Origin: Prauserella flavalba
Lineage (GTDB): Bacteria; Actinomycetota; Actinomycetes; Mycobacteriales; Pseudonocardiaceae
Reading direction: 5' to 3'
Assembly (NCBI RefSeq): GCF_003202235.1
Contig: NZ_MASU01000001.1
Span: 62,001 to 126,000 of the forward strand
DNA length: 64,000 bases
The translations under genes were made by a program, and so were the position numbers. Every line of letters starts with the position of its first letter. Position 1 is the first letter of the stretch. Positions 17,022-25,679 of this stretch are shown one piece after another. The notes under the pieces are model-generated. The model saw only the letters and a program-made list of their open reading frames with translations. It did no database searches and was not told the DNA's origin.

Positions 17022-19730
17022 GTGTCCGAAGACCGCAACGCTCCCGACGGCACCTCCCAGGCCGACGAATGGCGAGCGCGCGCCCAGCTGAACCGCAAGG
17101 CCGCGGAGCGCAAGCGCCGTCGCTCACTGGACACGCACGGCGGCATCAGCGTCTCCGACGTCGTCGCCCGCCACACCGGCAGACGGCCCCAGTTCGAAAC
17201 CGGCGAACGGCCGATTCCCCCGAGACAGACGAGGTCGCCGGAACCGCCGTCCGCCGCCGAAGCTCCGGCCACCGCGGCACGGCCCCGGCGACACGTCTCG
17301 CCGCGCCGAGAGGAACCCCCTACCCCGGCGCCGCCCCCGGCCCCGAAGCACATGCCGCCACCGGCAGCGCCACGACGGGAACCGATGGGCTCGGGCCCGT
17401 ACCCCCGACCGGCCCAGCAACGTCCACCGGCGGCGACTCCCCGCAGGCAACCACCACCTCCGCCCCGCCAGGAGCCCCGGCCCGAACCCACTCGCCCCGA
17501 CGAAGCCCGGCAGGAACTCCGCGCCGAGGCCCCGAGGCGGGCAGAACCCGTACGTCCCGAGCCGAGGCGTGGCCAGCGCCCCGAGCCGAACCGCTCCGAC
17601 GCGCTGCCGGTGGAGCTTGCGCGCCAGGAAGCGCCGCGAGTGGAGCCTTCGCGACCCGACTCGCTGCGAGCGGAGCCGACACGAACGGATCTCCCACGCC
17701 CCGAAACGTTGCGAACGGAGCCCCCGCGACGCGAGGCGCTGCGAACGGAGCCCACCCGAACGGAGCCCCCGCAAGCGCATCCCGGCGCGCCGCGAACGGG
17801 GGTGTCCCGCCCGGAGACGCCGCGAACGGACCCTTCGCGCCCCGAGGGGCTGCGAACGGAGCCCCCGCGACCCGAGGCGCTGCGAACGGAGCCCACCCGA
17901 ACGGAACTCCCGCGCCCCGACGTACCGCGAACGGAGCTGTCACGCCCGGAACCGGTGCGAGCGGAACCCCCGCGCCCGGGACCGATGCGCCCGAAGCCTC
18001 CGCGGCCGGACGCGACAGCGGCGGAGCTGTCGCACCCGGAACCGGTGCGAGCGGAACCGCCGCGGCCCGAAGCGCCACGAACGGAGCCGCCGCACACCGA
18101 GGCGTCGCGAGCGGAACCCACCCGAACGGAACTCCCGCGCCCCCAAGCGCCGGGAGCGGAGCCGCCGGCGGACCTCCCGACGAAGAACGTGGCCGCCGTG
18201 CTCGAGGGCGGCCTGCCGTCGGGCAACACCCCGCCGCCCCCGCCGAAGCGTCCCGTCGCGCCTCCGCGTCCCCGCCGCCCCTTGCGGCCGCCGCCCGAGC
18301 GCTCGCTCGAGGACCGGCTGACGATGACGGACCAGCTCGAGCCCGTCGACGAGACCACCAAGTACAAGCGCAAGATCGACGACTCGCTCGCCAGGTTCTC
18401 CGCCGCGCACGACGAGCTGGAGGCCGAGGAGCGCGAACGGCGAGAACGCCGCGACAAGCTCGTCGCCCGCTTCGAGCAGACCCGCACGAAGCTGCACCGC
18501 GTGGTCACGGTGGCCACCTCCGTCGTGGGACAGCGCGGATCGGCGCCCGTGCAGGAACCCGAGGCGGAAGCCGACGAGGACGCGAGCAAGGCCGCCCCGC
18601 AGACCCGCCTGCAGGAGAAGAAGGAGCGGCGCAACCACCGCACGCTGCTCGCCGCCCGGATCACCGCGATCACGCTCGCCGTCCTCGTGTTCATCGCGAC
18701 CGGCATCGCATGGGGCGCGAAGACGTGGTTCAACTCCCAGTTCAACGAGATCGCCGCGCTCGACGAGAACTCGGCCGACATTCAGAACGCACAGGGCCAG
18801 CTCGGTGACGAGAACTTCCTGATCGTCGGTTCCGACACCCGCGAGGGCGCCGAGGCCGAGGAGAACGTGGGCGACGCGAGCGGCATCCCGGGCGCCCGCT
18901 CCGACACGGTGATGCTCGCCCACATCCCGAAGGACCGGAAGCGCGCCGTCGTCATCTCGTTCCCGCGCGACCTGGAGATCTCCCGGCCCGACTGCGAGCG
19001 CTGGGACTCCGCGTCGGGCGAGTACGGCGAGGTCGTCGAGGCCGCCGACGGCGTGAAGCTGAACTCGGCGTTCACGGTCGGCGGGCCCCGCTGCGTCACC
19101 AAGGTGATCCAGCAGATCAGCGGGATGGCGATCAACCACTTCGTCGGCATCGACTTCCACGGCTTCAAGGGCATGGTCGACGCGGTGGGTGGCGTGACCG
19201 TGCACGTGGACGAGCCGATGGAGGACCAGGAGCTCGGCTTGATCATCGCCGAGACCGGCGACGTGGTGCTCAAGGGCGACCAGGCGCTCAACTTCGTCCG
19301 CGCCCGCAAGGTCTACGGCGACCCGACGTTCTCCGACTACGGCCGCATGCAGCGCCAGCAGGAGTTCATGGCGTCGCTGCTGCGGGCCACCCTCTCCCGC
19401 GACGTGCTGCTCGACGTCGGCAAGCTCACCGGGTTCGTCAACGCCTTCGCGGCCTCGACCTTCGGCGAGAACATCGGCGTCGACCAGCTGCTCACACTGG
19501 CCCAGTCGATGCAGGGCCTCAGCGCGGGCGCGGTGGAGTTCATGACCGTGCCGACCGTCGGCGAGGCCAACGACGCGGGCAATGAGGTGCTGCGCGAAGC
19601 CGACACCGAGGCGTTGTTCCGCGCGCTGATCGACAACACCCCGCTGCCGGGCGAAGAGCCCGAGAAGCCTGGCCCTGGCGCGGGCGACCAGCAAGCCGCC
19701 GACGGCACGGAACCACCCGAACCGGCGTAG
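17022..19730 (+). CDS. LytR-CpsA-Psr (LCP) family protein with long proline-rich N-terminus
   Basis: 902 aa. The N-terminal motif DEWRARAQLNRKAAERKRRR is typical of actinobacterial LCP ligases. Residues about 100-425 are a Pro/Arg/Glu-rich cytoplasmic region with degenerate repeats of the form RTEPPRPEALRTEPTRTELP. One membrane span lies at about 544-566, followed by the extracytoplasmic LCP domain (about 597-790: NFLIVGSDTREG, SDTVMLAHIP, SFPRDLEI, VNFVRAR-like LNFVRARKV). LCP enzymes transfer polyprenyl-linked polymers such as arabinogalactan onto peptidoglycan. GTG 17022 is preferred because AAGGGAGAG lies 3-4 nt upstream, better than GTG 17007. Confidence 0.87.
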   Translation: MSEDRNAPDGTSQADEWRARAQLNRKAAERKRRRSLDTHGGISVSDVVARHTGRRPQFETGERPIPPRQTRSPEPPSAAEAPATAARPRRHVSPRREEPPTPAPPPAPKHMPPPAAPRREPMGSGPYPRPAQQRPPAATPRRQPPPPPRQEPRPEPTRPDEARQELRAEAPRRAEPVRPEPRRGQRPEPNRSDALPVELARQEAPRVEPSRPDSLRAEPTRTDLPRPETLRTEPPRREALRTEPTRTEPPQAHPGAPRTGVSRPETPRTDPSRPEGLRTEPPRPEALRTEPTRTELPRPDVPRTELSRPEPVRAEPPRPGPMRPKPPRPDATAAELSHPEPVRAEPPRPEAPRTEPPHTEASRAEPTRTELPRPQAPGAEPPADLPTKNVAAVLEGGLPSGNTPPPPPKRPVAPPRPRRPLRPPPERSLEDRLTMTDQLEPVDETTKYKRKIDDSLARFSAAHDELEAEERERRERRDKLVARFEQTRTKLHRVVTVATSVVGQRGSAPVQEPEAEADEDASKAAPQTRLQEKKERRNHRTLLAARITAITLAVLVFIATGIAWGAKTWFNSQFNEIAALDENSADIQNAQGQLGDENFLIVGSDTREGAEAEENVGDASGIPGARSDTVMLAHIPKDRKRAVVISFPRDLEISRPDCERWDSASGEYGEVVEAADGVKLNSAFTVGGPRCVTKVIQQISGMAINHFVGIDFHGFKGMVDAVGGVTVHVDEPMEDQELGLIIAETGDVVLKGDQALNFVRARKVYGDPTFSDYGRMQRQQEFMASLLRATLSRDVLLDVGKLTGFVNAFAASTFGENIGVDQLLTLAQSMQGLSAGAVEFMTVPTVGEANDAGNEVLREADTEALFRALIDNTPLPGEEPEKPGPGAGDQQAADGTEPPEPA

Positions 19731-19757
19731 AAGATCGCCCCGAAAGTGTTAGGCGGG

Positions 19758-19779
19758 GTTCACCTTCGGTTCATTTCCG
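19758..19779 (+). promoter_or_regulatory. PHO box upstream of phoU
   Basis: Two direct repeats 11 bp apart, GTTCACCTTCG and GTTCATTTCCG, match the actinobacterial PhoP-binding unit. They lie 41-62 bp before the phoU start. A -10-like TAGAGT at 19807-19812 is only 7 nt before the ATG, so the transcript is probably leaderless. Confidence 0.75.
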
Positions 19780-19819
19780 AATTCGGCGAGCGTGCCGCCC
19801 GGGTCGTAGAGTCGGCGGC

Positions 19820-20482
19820 ATGCGCGAGGCTTACCACGTAGAGCTCGACAACCTGGCCGACCGGCTGGCCGGCATGTCGAGCCAGGTCGCTGACGCCATG
19901 GAGCGGGCGACCCGAGCACTTCTCGATTCCGACCTCGAACTGGCGGAACAGGTGATCAGCGACGACGTCAAGGTCGACGACGCGCGCGCCGACTGCGAGG
20001 AGAAGGCCTACGCCCTCCTGGCACTGCAGGCGCCCGTGGCGACCGACCTGCGGATCGTTGTCGCCGCACTCCACGCCGCCGAGAGCCTGGAGCGGATGGG
20101 TGACCTGGCGTTGCACGTCGCGAAGGCCGCGCGGCGGCGGCACCCGGATCCCGTGCTCCCCGAGCAGGTCCGGTCCGCCTTCGCCAGGATGGGCGAGGTC
20201 GACGTCCGGCTGGCCCGCAAGGCCGAGGAGGTCATCCGCACCAAGGACATCGACGCGGCCCTCAGCATCGAGGCCGACGACGACGAGGTGGACGACATTC
20301 ACCGCAACCTGTTCACCGTGATCATGGACAAGGACTGGCCGCACGGCGTCGCCGCGGCGGTCGACGTGACCCTGCTCGGCCGGTTCTACGAGCGCTACGC
20401 CGACCACGCGGTGTCGGTGGCCCGGCGGATCGTGTTCGTCGTCACCGGCCGGATGCCCGGCTACACCGGCAGCGAACTCTGA
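19820..20482 (+). CDS. phoU: Phosphate transport/regulation protein PhoU
   Basis: 220 aa, two three-helix PhoU repeats. Each carries the metal-binding pattern: AAESLERMGDLALHVAKAAR in the first and LLGRFYERYADHAVSVARRI in the second. PhoU restrains phosphate uptake through Pst and dampens phosphate-starvation signalling. It is transcribed separately from pstSCAB, which follows 249 bp downstream on the same strand, and each unit has its own PHO box. ATG 19820 appears leaderless. Confidence 0.93.
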   Translation: MREAYHVELDNLADRLAGMSSQVADAMERATRALLDSDLELAEQVISDDVKVDDARADCEEKAYALLALQAPVATDLRIVVAALHAAESLERMGDLALHVAKAARRRHPDPVLPEQVRSAFARMGEVDVRLARKAEEVIRTKDIDAALSIEADDDEVDDIHRNLFTVIMDKDWPHGVAAAVDVTLLGRFYERYADHAVSVARRIVFVVTGRMPGYTGSEL

Positions 20483-20611
20483 GCGGAACCGGCGGAAAGG
20501 TGGCGGCGATCACCAGTAGGACATGTTCTGTATGGCGGCGCTCACTCAACCGGACAACACACAGTCACGTCTCCGTTATGTCGCTGTGATGTCGTTCCCT
20601 CGTCGGGTTTC

Positions 20612-20633
20612 ATTCATGTTTCGTTCACCCGCG
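20612..20633 (+). promoter_or_regulatory. PHO box upstream of pstS
   Basis: Direct repeats ATTCATGTTTC and GTTCACCCGCG, 11 bp apart, lie 99-120 bp upstream of pstS. The second matches the PhoP consensus well and the first partly. The rest of the 249 bp phoU-pstS spacer holds the promoter and nothing else that I recognise. Confidence 0.65.
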
Positions 20634-20731
20634 CTGCCCTGCGGTGTCATGTGCCGCCCATAGCGTCCGGACACGTGAGCATCCCCCAGCGGCGGCTTCT
20701 GCCTGCCGCGGAGAATCGGAAGAGGTTAACT

Positions 20732-21835
20732 GTGAAGCGTACCACCCTGGGCCGCGTTCTCGCCCTCCCAGCGGCAGCCGCGCTCACCTTCGGCTTGGTG
20801 GCCTGTGGTTCCGCGAACGAGCAGGGCGACAACACCGGCGGCTCCGGCGAGGGCTCGGGCCTTTCGGGCACGATCTCGGGTGCGGGCGCCAGCTCGCAGG
20901 AGGCCGCGCAGCAGGCGTGGCAGGCCGGCTTCATCGGCCAGAACCCCGACGTGACGGTCAACTACGACCCGATCGGCTCCGGCGGCGGGCGTGAGCAGTT
21001 CGTGAGCGGCGGTTCCGACTTCGGCGGCACCGACGCCTACCTGGACGACGAGGAGCTGGCCAAGGCCAAGGAGCGCTGCGGCGAGCTCGTCGAGATCCCG
21101 ACCTACGTCTCGCCGATCGCCGTGATCTTCAAGCTCGACGGCGTCGACCAGCTGAACCTGAAGCCGGCCACGATCGCCAAGATCTTCAACCAGCAGATCA
21201 CGAAGTGGAACGACCCGGCGATCGCCGCCGACAACCCGGGCGTCCAGCTGCCCGACACCGCGATCACCCCGGTGAACCGTTCCGACGAGTCCGGCACCAC
21301 CGAGAACTTCGTCGAGTACCTCAAGGCCACGGCCGCCGCCGACTGGCCGCACGAGGTCAGCGGTGACTGGCCGGTCCAGGGTGGCGAGGCCGCGCAGGGC
21401 ACCTCGGGTGTCGTGCAGGCGGTGTCCAACGGCAACGGCACCATCGGCTACGCCGACGCCAGCCAGGCCGGCGAGCTGAGCACCGCCAAGGTGGGTGTCG
21501 GCGACCAGTTCGTCGAGTACTCGCCCGAGGCGGCCGCCGCGGTGCTGGACGTCTCGAAGCGGCACGAGGGGCGCGGCCAGTACAGCTACGCCTACGATCT
21601 GGCCCGCGACACCACCGAGGCGGGCACCTACCCGATCGTCCTCGTGTCGTACGGCATCGCCTGCGCCAACTACGACAACGCCGAGAAGGCCGAACTGGTG
21701 AAGTCGTACTTCAACTACATCATCAGTGCCGAGGGCCAGAAGGCTTCGGCCGACGCGGCCGGCTCGGCCCCGATCTCTGACCAGCTGCGTCAGCAGATCA
21801 AGCCCGCGGTCGACGCGATCTCCGCGGCCGGCTGA
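20732..21835 (+). CDS. pstS: Phosphate ABC transporter substrate-binding lipoprotein PstS
   Basis: 367 aa. Signal sequence VKRTTLGRVLALPAAAALTF ends in the lipobox LVAC. The phosphate-binding loops are present: GAGASSQEAAQQAW, GGSDFGGTDAYL and NRSDESGTTENFVEYL. GTG 20732 is chosen because GAAGAGG lies 6 nt upstream and the signal peptide starts there; the frame extends upstream to 20651 without good sense. First gene of pstSCAB. A strong hairpin follows it, which should leave more pstS than pstCAB mRNA. Confidence 0.95.
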   Translation: MKRTTLGRVLALPAAAALTFGLVACGSANEQGDNTGGSGEGSGLSGTISGAGASSQEAAQQAWQAGFIGQNPDVTVNYDPIGSGGGREQFVSGGSDFGGTDAYLDDEELAKAKERCGELVEIPTYVSPIAVIFKLDGVDQLNLKPATIAKIFNQQITKWNDPAIAADNPGVQLPDTAITPVNRSDESGTTENFVEYLKATAAADWPHEVSGDWPVQGGEAAQGTSGVVQAVSNGNGTIGYADASQAGELSTAKVGVGDQFVEYSPEAAAAVLDVSKRHEGRGQYSYAYDLARDTTEAGTYPIVLVSYGIACANYDNAEKAELVKSYFNYIISAEGQKASADAAGSAPISDQLRQQIKPAVDAISAAG

Positions 21836-21855
21836 GCAGGCTAGACGGCTCCAGC

Positions 21856-21891
21856 GTCCGGGTGGTCACCTGATCGGGTGACCACCCGGAC
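21856..21891 (+). terminator. Intra-operonic hairpin between pstS and pstC
   Basis: Perfect 15 bp arms (GTCCGGGTGGTCACC and its complement) around a 6 nt loop, with no T-tract. Its place just after the binding-protein gene suggests partial termination or 3'-end stabilisation, giving excess PstS over the membrane components. Confidence 0.7.
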
Positions 21892-21923
21892 ACACGCGTA
21901 AGAAGGGTAAGAAGGGAATTCAA

Positions 21924-22868
21924 GTGCCCCCCAGCACAGACAGGCCGCGAGCACAGAAGGTGCCGCTTCGGCCTGGGGACCGCATCTTCTCCGGCGCCTC
22001 CACGGGGGCGGGCGTACTGATCCTCGTGGTCCTCGCCGGGGTCGCCGCGTTCCTGATCGTCGAGGCCTGGCCCTCGCTCACGGCACCGGCCGAGGACATC
22101 CCAGGCGGCGAAGGCGTCGCGGTCTACGTCTGGCCCCTGCTGTTCGGCACGCTCATCTCGGCCATCTTCGCGCTGCTCATCGCCAGCCCGCTCGCGGTGG
22201 CCATCGCGCTGTTCGTCACCTACTACTCGCCGCGCCGGATCGCACAGGTGCTCGGCTACCTCATCGACCTGCTCGCCGCGGTGCCCAGCATCATCTACGG
22301 CCTCTGGGGTTTCACCGTGCTGGCGCCGCTGACGGTCGAGCCCGCCAACTGGCTCTCCGAGAACCTCGGGTTCATCCCGCTGTTCGCGGGTCCGCCGTCG
22401 GCGACCGGGCGCACCATGCTCGTGGCGATCATCGTGCTCGCGGTGATGATCCTGCCCATCATCACGGCGGTCGTCCGTGAGGCGTTCCGGCAGACGCCGC
22501 GCCTGCACGAGGAGGCGTCACTCGCACTCGGCGCCACCCGCTGGGAGATGATCCGGATGGCGGCGCTGCCGTTCGGCCGCTCGAGCATCGTCGGTGCCTC
22601 GATGCTGGGCCTCGGCCGCGCGCTCGGCGAGACGATGGCCGTCGCCATCGTGCTGTCGGTGTCGGGCGGGGTCACGTTCAACCTGATCAGCAGCGCCAAC
22701 CCGTCCACGATCGCCGCGAACATCGCGCTCCAGTTCCCCGAGTCGTCGGGGATCGCGGTGAACACGCTGATCGCGTCCGGGCTGGTGCTCTTCGCGATCA
22801 CGCTGGCGGTCAACATGGCGGCTCGCGCGGTGATCAACCGCCGCAAGGAATTCTCGGGAGCCAACTGA
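21924..22868 (+). CDS. pstC: Phosphate ABC transporter permease PstC
   Basis: 314 aa with six membrane spans. PstC hallmarks include AAVPSIIYGLWGFTVLAPL and the cytoplasmic coupling loop EASLALGATRWEMIRMAALP followed by GLGRALGETMAVAIVL. GTG start with GAAGGGAA about 4 nt upstream. Its stop shares one base with the pstA ATG (TGATG), so the two permeases are coupled in translation and form the channel heterodimer. Confidence 0.94.
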   Translation: MPPSTDRPRAQKVPLRPGDRIFSGASTGAGVLILVVLAGVAAFLIVEAWPSLTAPAEDIPGGEGVAVYVWPLLFGTLISAIFALLIASPLAVAIALFVTYYSPRRIAQVLGYLIDLLAAVPSIIYGLWGFTVLAPLTVEPANWLSENLGFIPLFAGPPSATGRTMLVAIIVLAVMILPIITAVVREAFRQTPRLHEEASLALGATRWEMIRMAALPFGRSSIVGASMLGLGRALGETMAVAIVLSVSGGVTFNLISSANPSTIAANIALQFPESSGIAVNTLIASGLVLFAITLAVNMAARAVINRRKEFSGAN

Positions 22869-23956
22869 TGCCGACTCCGACGACCTCGAAGAGCCCCGAA
22901 TCCGACCTCTACACCCCGCTGTCCGGGGTTCCCCTCACCGCGGGCCAGCTGCCCAGGGGAGCCGCCCCGCTGACGCTCCTCGTGGTGGCACTCGCCGCCG
23001 TGGGCTTCTGGCAGTTCGCCGACTGGAGCGTCGCCGCGTGCGCGGTGCTGGGCGCGCTGGTCTACACCCTGCTGATCTACACGTGGTCCCGCATCGTCGA
23101 GGGCTCGCGCAAGGCGACCGACCGGTTCGTCACCGCCGTGGTGACCTGCGCGTTCCTGCTCGCGCTGCTGCCGCTCGTCTCGGTCGTGGTCACGGTGCTC
23201 TCCAACGGCCTCGCCCGCTTCGACACCGAGTTCTTCTCGTACTCGATGCGCGGGATCGTCGGCGAGGGCGGTGGTGCCTACCACGCCATCATGGGCACGC
23301 TGATCATCACGGCGCTCGCGACCCTGATCTCGGTGCCCGTCGGCCTGCTCACGGCGATCTACCTGGTCGAGTACGGCCGGGGCAAGCTGGCGAAGGCGAT
23401 CACGTTCTTCGTGGACGTCATGACGGGCATCCCCTCGATCGTCGCCGGTCTCTTCGCCTACGCGCTGTTCGCGCTCATCTTCGGGCCGGGCGTCCGCATG
23501 GGCATCATGGGTGCGGTCGCACTGAGCGTGCTGATGATTCCCGTGGTGGTCCGTTCCACCGAGGAAATGCTCAAGCTCGTGCCCAACGAGCTGCGGGAGG
23601 CGTCCTACGCGCTGGCCGTGCCGAAGTGGCGCACGATCACGAAGGTCGTGCTACCCACGGCACTCGCCGGTATCGCCACGGGTGTGACGCTGGCGATCGC
23701 CCGCGTCATCGGGGAGACGGCACCGTTGCTGATCACGGTCGGCATCACGTCGAGCGACAACTTCAATCCGTTCGACGGCCGGATGGCGACGCTCTCGGTA
23801 TTCTCGTACTACGAGTACGTGAACCCGGGTGTTCCGCCTCAGTTCTCCCTGGACCGTGCGTGGGCGGCGGCGTTGACGCTGATCATCATCGTGATGGTGC
23901 TCAACCTCATCGCCCGGCTCATCTCCCGACTGTTCGCTCCGAAGACCCGCGGGTGA
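22868..23956 (+). CDS. pstA: Phosphate ABC transporter permease PstA
   Basis: 362 aa. It is longer than typical PstA by an N-terminal extension with two extra hydrophobic stretches (PLTLLVVALAAVGFWQFADW and AVLGALVYTLLIYTWSRIVE), common in actinobacterial members. The conserved core follows: MTGIPSIVAGLFAYALF, the coupling loop LREASYALAVPKWRTITKVV and ARVIGETAPLLITVG. Starts at the overlapping TGATG. Confidence 0.94.
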   Translation: MPTPTTSKSPESDLYTPLSGVPLTAGQLPRGAAPLTLLVVALAAVGFWQFADWSVAACAVLGALVYTLLIYTWSRIVEGSRKATDRFVTAVVTCAFLLALLPLVSVVVTVLSNGLARFDTEFFSYSMRGIVGEGGGAYHAIMGTLIITALATLISVPVGLLTAIYLVEYGRGKLAKAITFFVDVMTGIPSIVAGLFAYALFALIFGPGVRMGIMGAVALSVLMIPVVVRSTEEMLKLVPNELREASYALAVPKWRTITKVVLPTALAGIATGVTLAIARVIGETAPLLITVGITSSDNFNPFDGRMATLSVFSYYEYVNPGVPPQFSLDRAWAAALTLIIIVMVLNLIARLISRLFAPKTRG

Positions 23957-23982
23957 GCGGGACACCTGGATAGGAAAGCACT

Positions 23983-24762
23983 GTGGCAAAGCGCATCGAG
24001 GTCAAGGATCTCGACATCTACTACGACAAGTTCCTCGCCGTGCAGGGCGTGTCGATGACGATCCAGCCACGGTCGGTCACCGCGTTGATCGGGCCTTCCG
24101 GCTGCGGCAAGTCGACGTTCCTGCGCACCCTGAACCGGATGCACGAGCTCGTGCCGAACGCCAGGGTGGACGGCAAGATCTTCATGGACGACGACGACCT
24201 CTACGGTCCCGGCGTGGACCCGGTCAACGTCCGCAGGCAGATCGGGATGGTGTTCCAGCGACCCAACCCGTTCCCCACGATGTCGATCTACGACAACGTC
24301 GCGGCCGGCCTGAAGCTCAACAACAAGCGCATGCGCAGGTCCGAGATGGACGACGTGGTGGAGCGTGCGCTGCGGTCGGCCAACCTGTGGGAAGAGGTCA
24401 AGGACCGCCTCGGCAAGCCTGGTTCGGGCCTTTCCGGTGGGCAGCAGCAGCGGCTCTGCATCGCCAGGGCCATCGCCGTGCAGCCGGACGTGCTGCTGAT
24501 GGACGAGCCGTGCTCCGCGCTCGACCCGATCTCCACGCAGGCCATCGAGGACCTGATGCTGGAGCTCAAGGAGAAGTACACGATCGTCATCGTCACCCAC
24601 AACATGCAGCAGGCCGCCCGCGTCAGCGACATGACCGGGTTCTTCAACCTGCAGGGCGTGGGCAAGCCCGGTGAGCTGGTGGAGATCGACGAGACGACGA
24701 AGATCTTCTCCACGCCGAGCAAGAAGGCCACCGAGGACTACATCTCCGGCCGCTTCGGTTAG
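23983..24762 (+). CDS. pstB: Phosphate ABC transporter ATP-binding protein PstB
   Basis: 259 aa ATPase. Walker [10 protein letters not shown] (residues 37-45), Q-loop [16 protein letters not shown], signature [16 protein letters not shown], Walker [14 protein letters not shown] and switch His in VTHNMQQ. The Asn-Pro-Phe-Pro Q-loop is PstB-specific. GTG start follows AGGAAAGCACT. The gene ends 9 bp before the composite palindrome at 24772 and is convergent with btuD. Confidence 0.96.
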   Translation: MAKRIEVKDLDIYYDKFLAVQGVSMTIQPRSVTALIGPSGCGKSTFLRTLNRMHELVPNARVDGKIFMDDDDLYGPGVDPVNVRRQIGMVFQRPNPFPTMSIYDNVAAGLKLNNKRMRRSEMDDVVERALRSANLWEEVKDRLGKPGSGLSGGQQQRLCIARAIAVQPDVLLMDEPCSALDPISTQAIEDLMLELKEKYTIVIVTHNMQQAARVSDMTGFFNLQGVGKPGELVEIDETTKIFSTPSKKATEDYISGRFG

Positions 24763-24771
24763 CAGCCGACT

Positions 24772-24879
24772 GCAGTGAAGGCCACCTTCCCTGCGTGGAA
24801 TCAAACGCAGCGGCGCGCAGCGTCTCCGTTTGGGTGGTGGCGGGAGACGGGTGGGCGCAGGGAAGGTGGCCTTCACTGC
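24772..24879. repeat. 108 bp composite palindrome, type B with inner cargo (copy 3)
   Basis: Perfect 24 nt terminal arms (GCAGTGAAGGCCACCTTCCC plus TGCG and complement) enclose about 60 bp that is nearly the reverse complement of the middle of the 11649-11755 element. It lies between convergent pstB and btuD, and its right arm contributes the TGA stop of btuD. Confidence 0.95.
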
Positions 24880-25679
24880 ACGGTGGCGCCAGGGCGAGAA
24901 GGCGCCGCGGCGCGCACGAACCTCACGTGCGGATGCCCCTCGGGTTCCCTGGTGACCACGGCCCGCACGCCGTAGACCCGTTCGATGAGCTCCTCGGTGA
25001 GCACGTCCTCCGGGCTTCCCCCCGCCACCACCCTGCCCTGGTCGAGCACCACGAGCTGGTCGCAGTACATCGCGGCCAGGTTCAGGTCGTGCAGGGCCAC
25101 CACGGTGGTGACGGGCAGGCCGACCAGCAGGTTCAGCAGGTCGAACTGGTGCTGGATGTCCAGGTGGTTGGTCGGCTCGTCGAGCAGCAGCTCCCTGGGC
25201 CGCTGGGCGAGCGCGCGGGCGATCTGCACGCGCTGACGCTCCCCGCCCGACAGCGTCTGCCACCGCCGGTCCACCTTGTCGGTCAGCCCCGCGTGCTCGA
25301 GCGCGTCACGCACGGCCTCGTCATCCTCGGCCGAGGCAGGCAGCCACGTCTTCCGGTGCGGGATCCGGCCGAGGCGCACCACGTCCAGCACGGTCAGCGG
25401 CACCTGCGTGTCGGTGTGCTGCTCGACCACGGCGATGCGGCGGGCCACCGCACGGCGGCCGACGTCGTCGAGCAGGTCACCGTCGAGCGTCACCACGCCC
25501 GCCGTCGGCGCGAGCACGCCCGCGAGCAGGCGCAGCAGCGTCGACTTCCCGGAGCCGTTGGGGCCGAGCAGGCCCACCGTGGCCCCGGCGGAGGGCGCCA
25601 GGCTCACGCCGTCGAGCACGAGTCTGCCGCCGAGCGTGCGGGAAACCCGGTCGGCGCACAGGCCGTCGCGAACCGTCAT
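24873..25679 (-). CDS. btuD: Cobalamin ABC transporter ATP-binding protein
   Basis: 268 aa FecE/BtuD-type ATPase. Walker A GLLGPNGSGKSTLLRLL, signature TLSGGERQRVQIARALA, Walker B LLLDEPTNHLDIQHQ, switch His in VVALHDLNLAAMYCD. ATG overlaps the permease stop by 4 bp. The final codons (TVQ-stop) read into the palindromic repeat, whose TGA is used. Assignment to cobalamin rather than iron-siderophore rests on the riboswitch upstream of the operon. Confidence 0.85.
   Translation of the reverse strand: MTVRDGLCADRVSRTLGGRLVLDGVSLAPSAGATVGLLGPNGSGKSTLLRLLAGVLAPTAGVVTLDGDLLDDVGRRAVARRIAVVEQHTDTQVPLTVLDVVRLGRIPHRKTWLPASAEDDEAVRDALEHAGLTDKVDRRWQTLSGGERQRVQIARALAQRPRELLLDEPTNHLDIQHQFDLLNLLVGLPVTTVVALHDLNLAAMYCDQLVVLDQGRVVAGGSPEDVLTEELIERVYGVRAVVTREPEGHPHVRFVRAAAPSRPGATVQ

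Noticed and set aside
17018-18808. A 596-codon open frame overlapping the LCP gene in another phase
   Set aside because: It is a by-product of the GC-rich Pro/Arg repeats; composition is Ala/Gly/Arg shadow-like, while the LCP frame has recognised domains.
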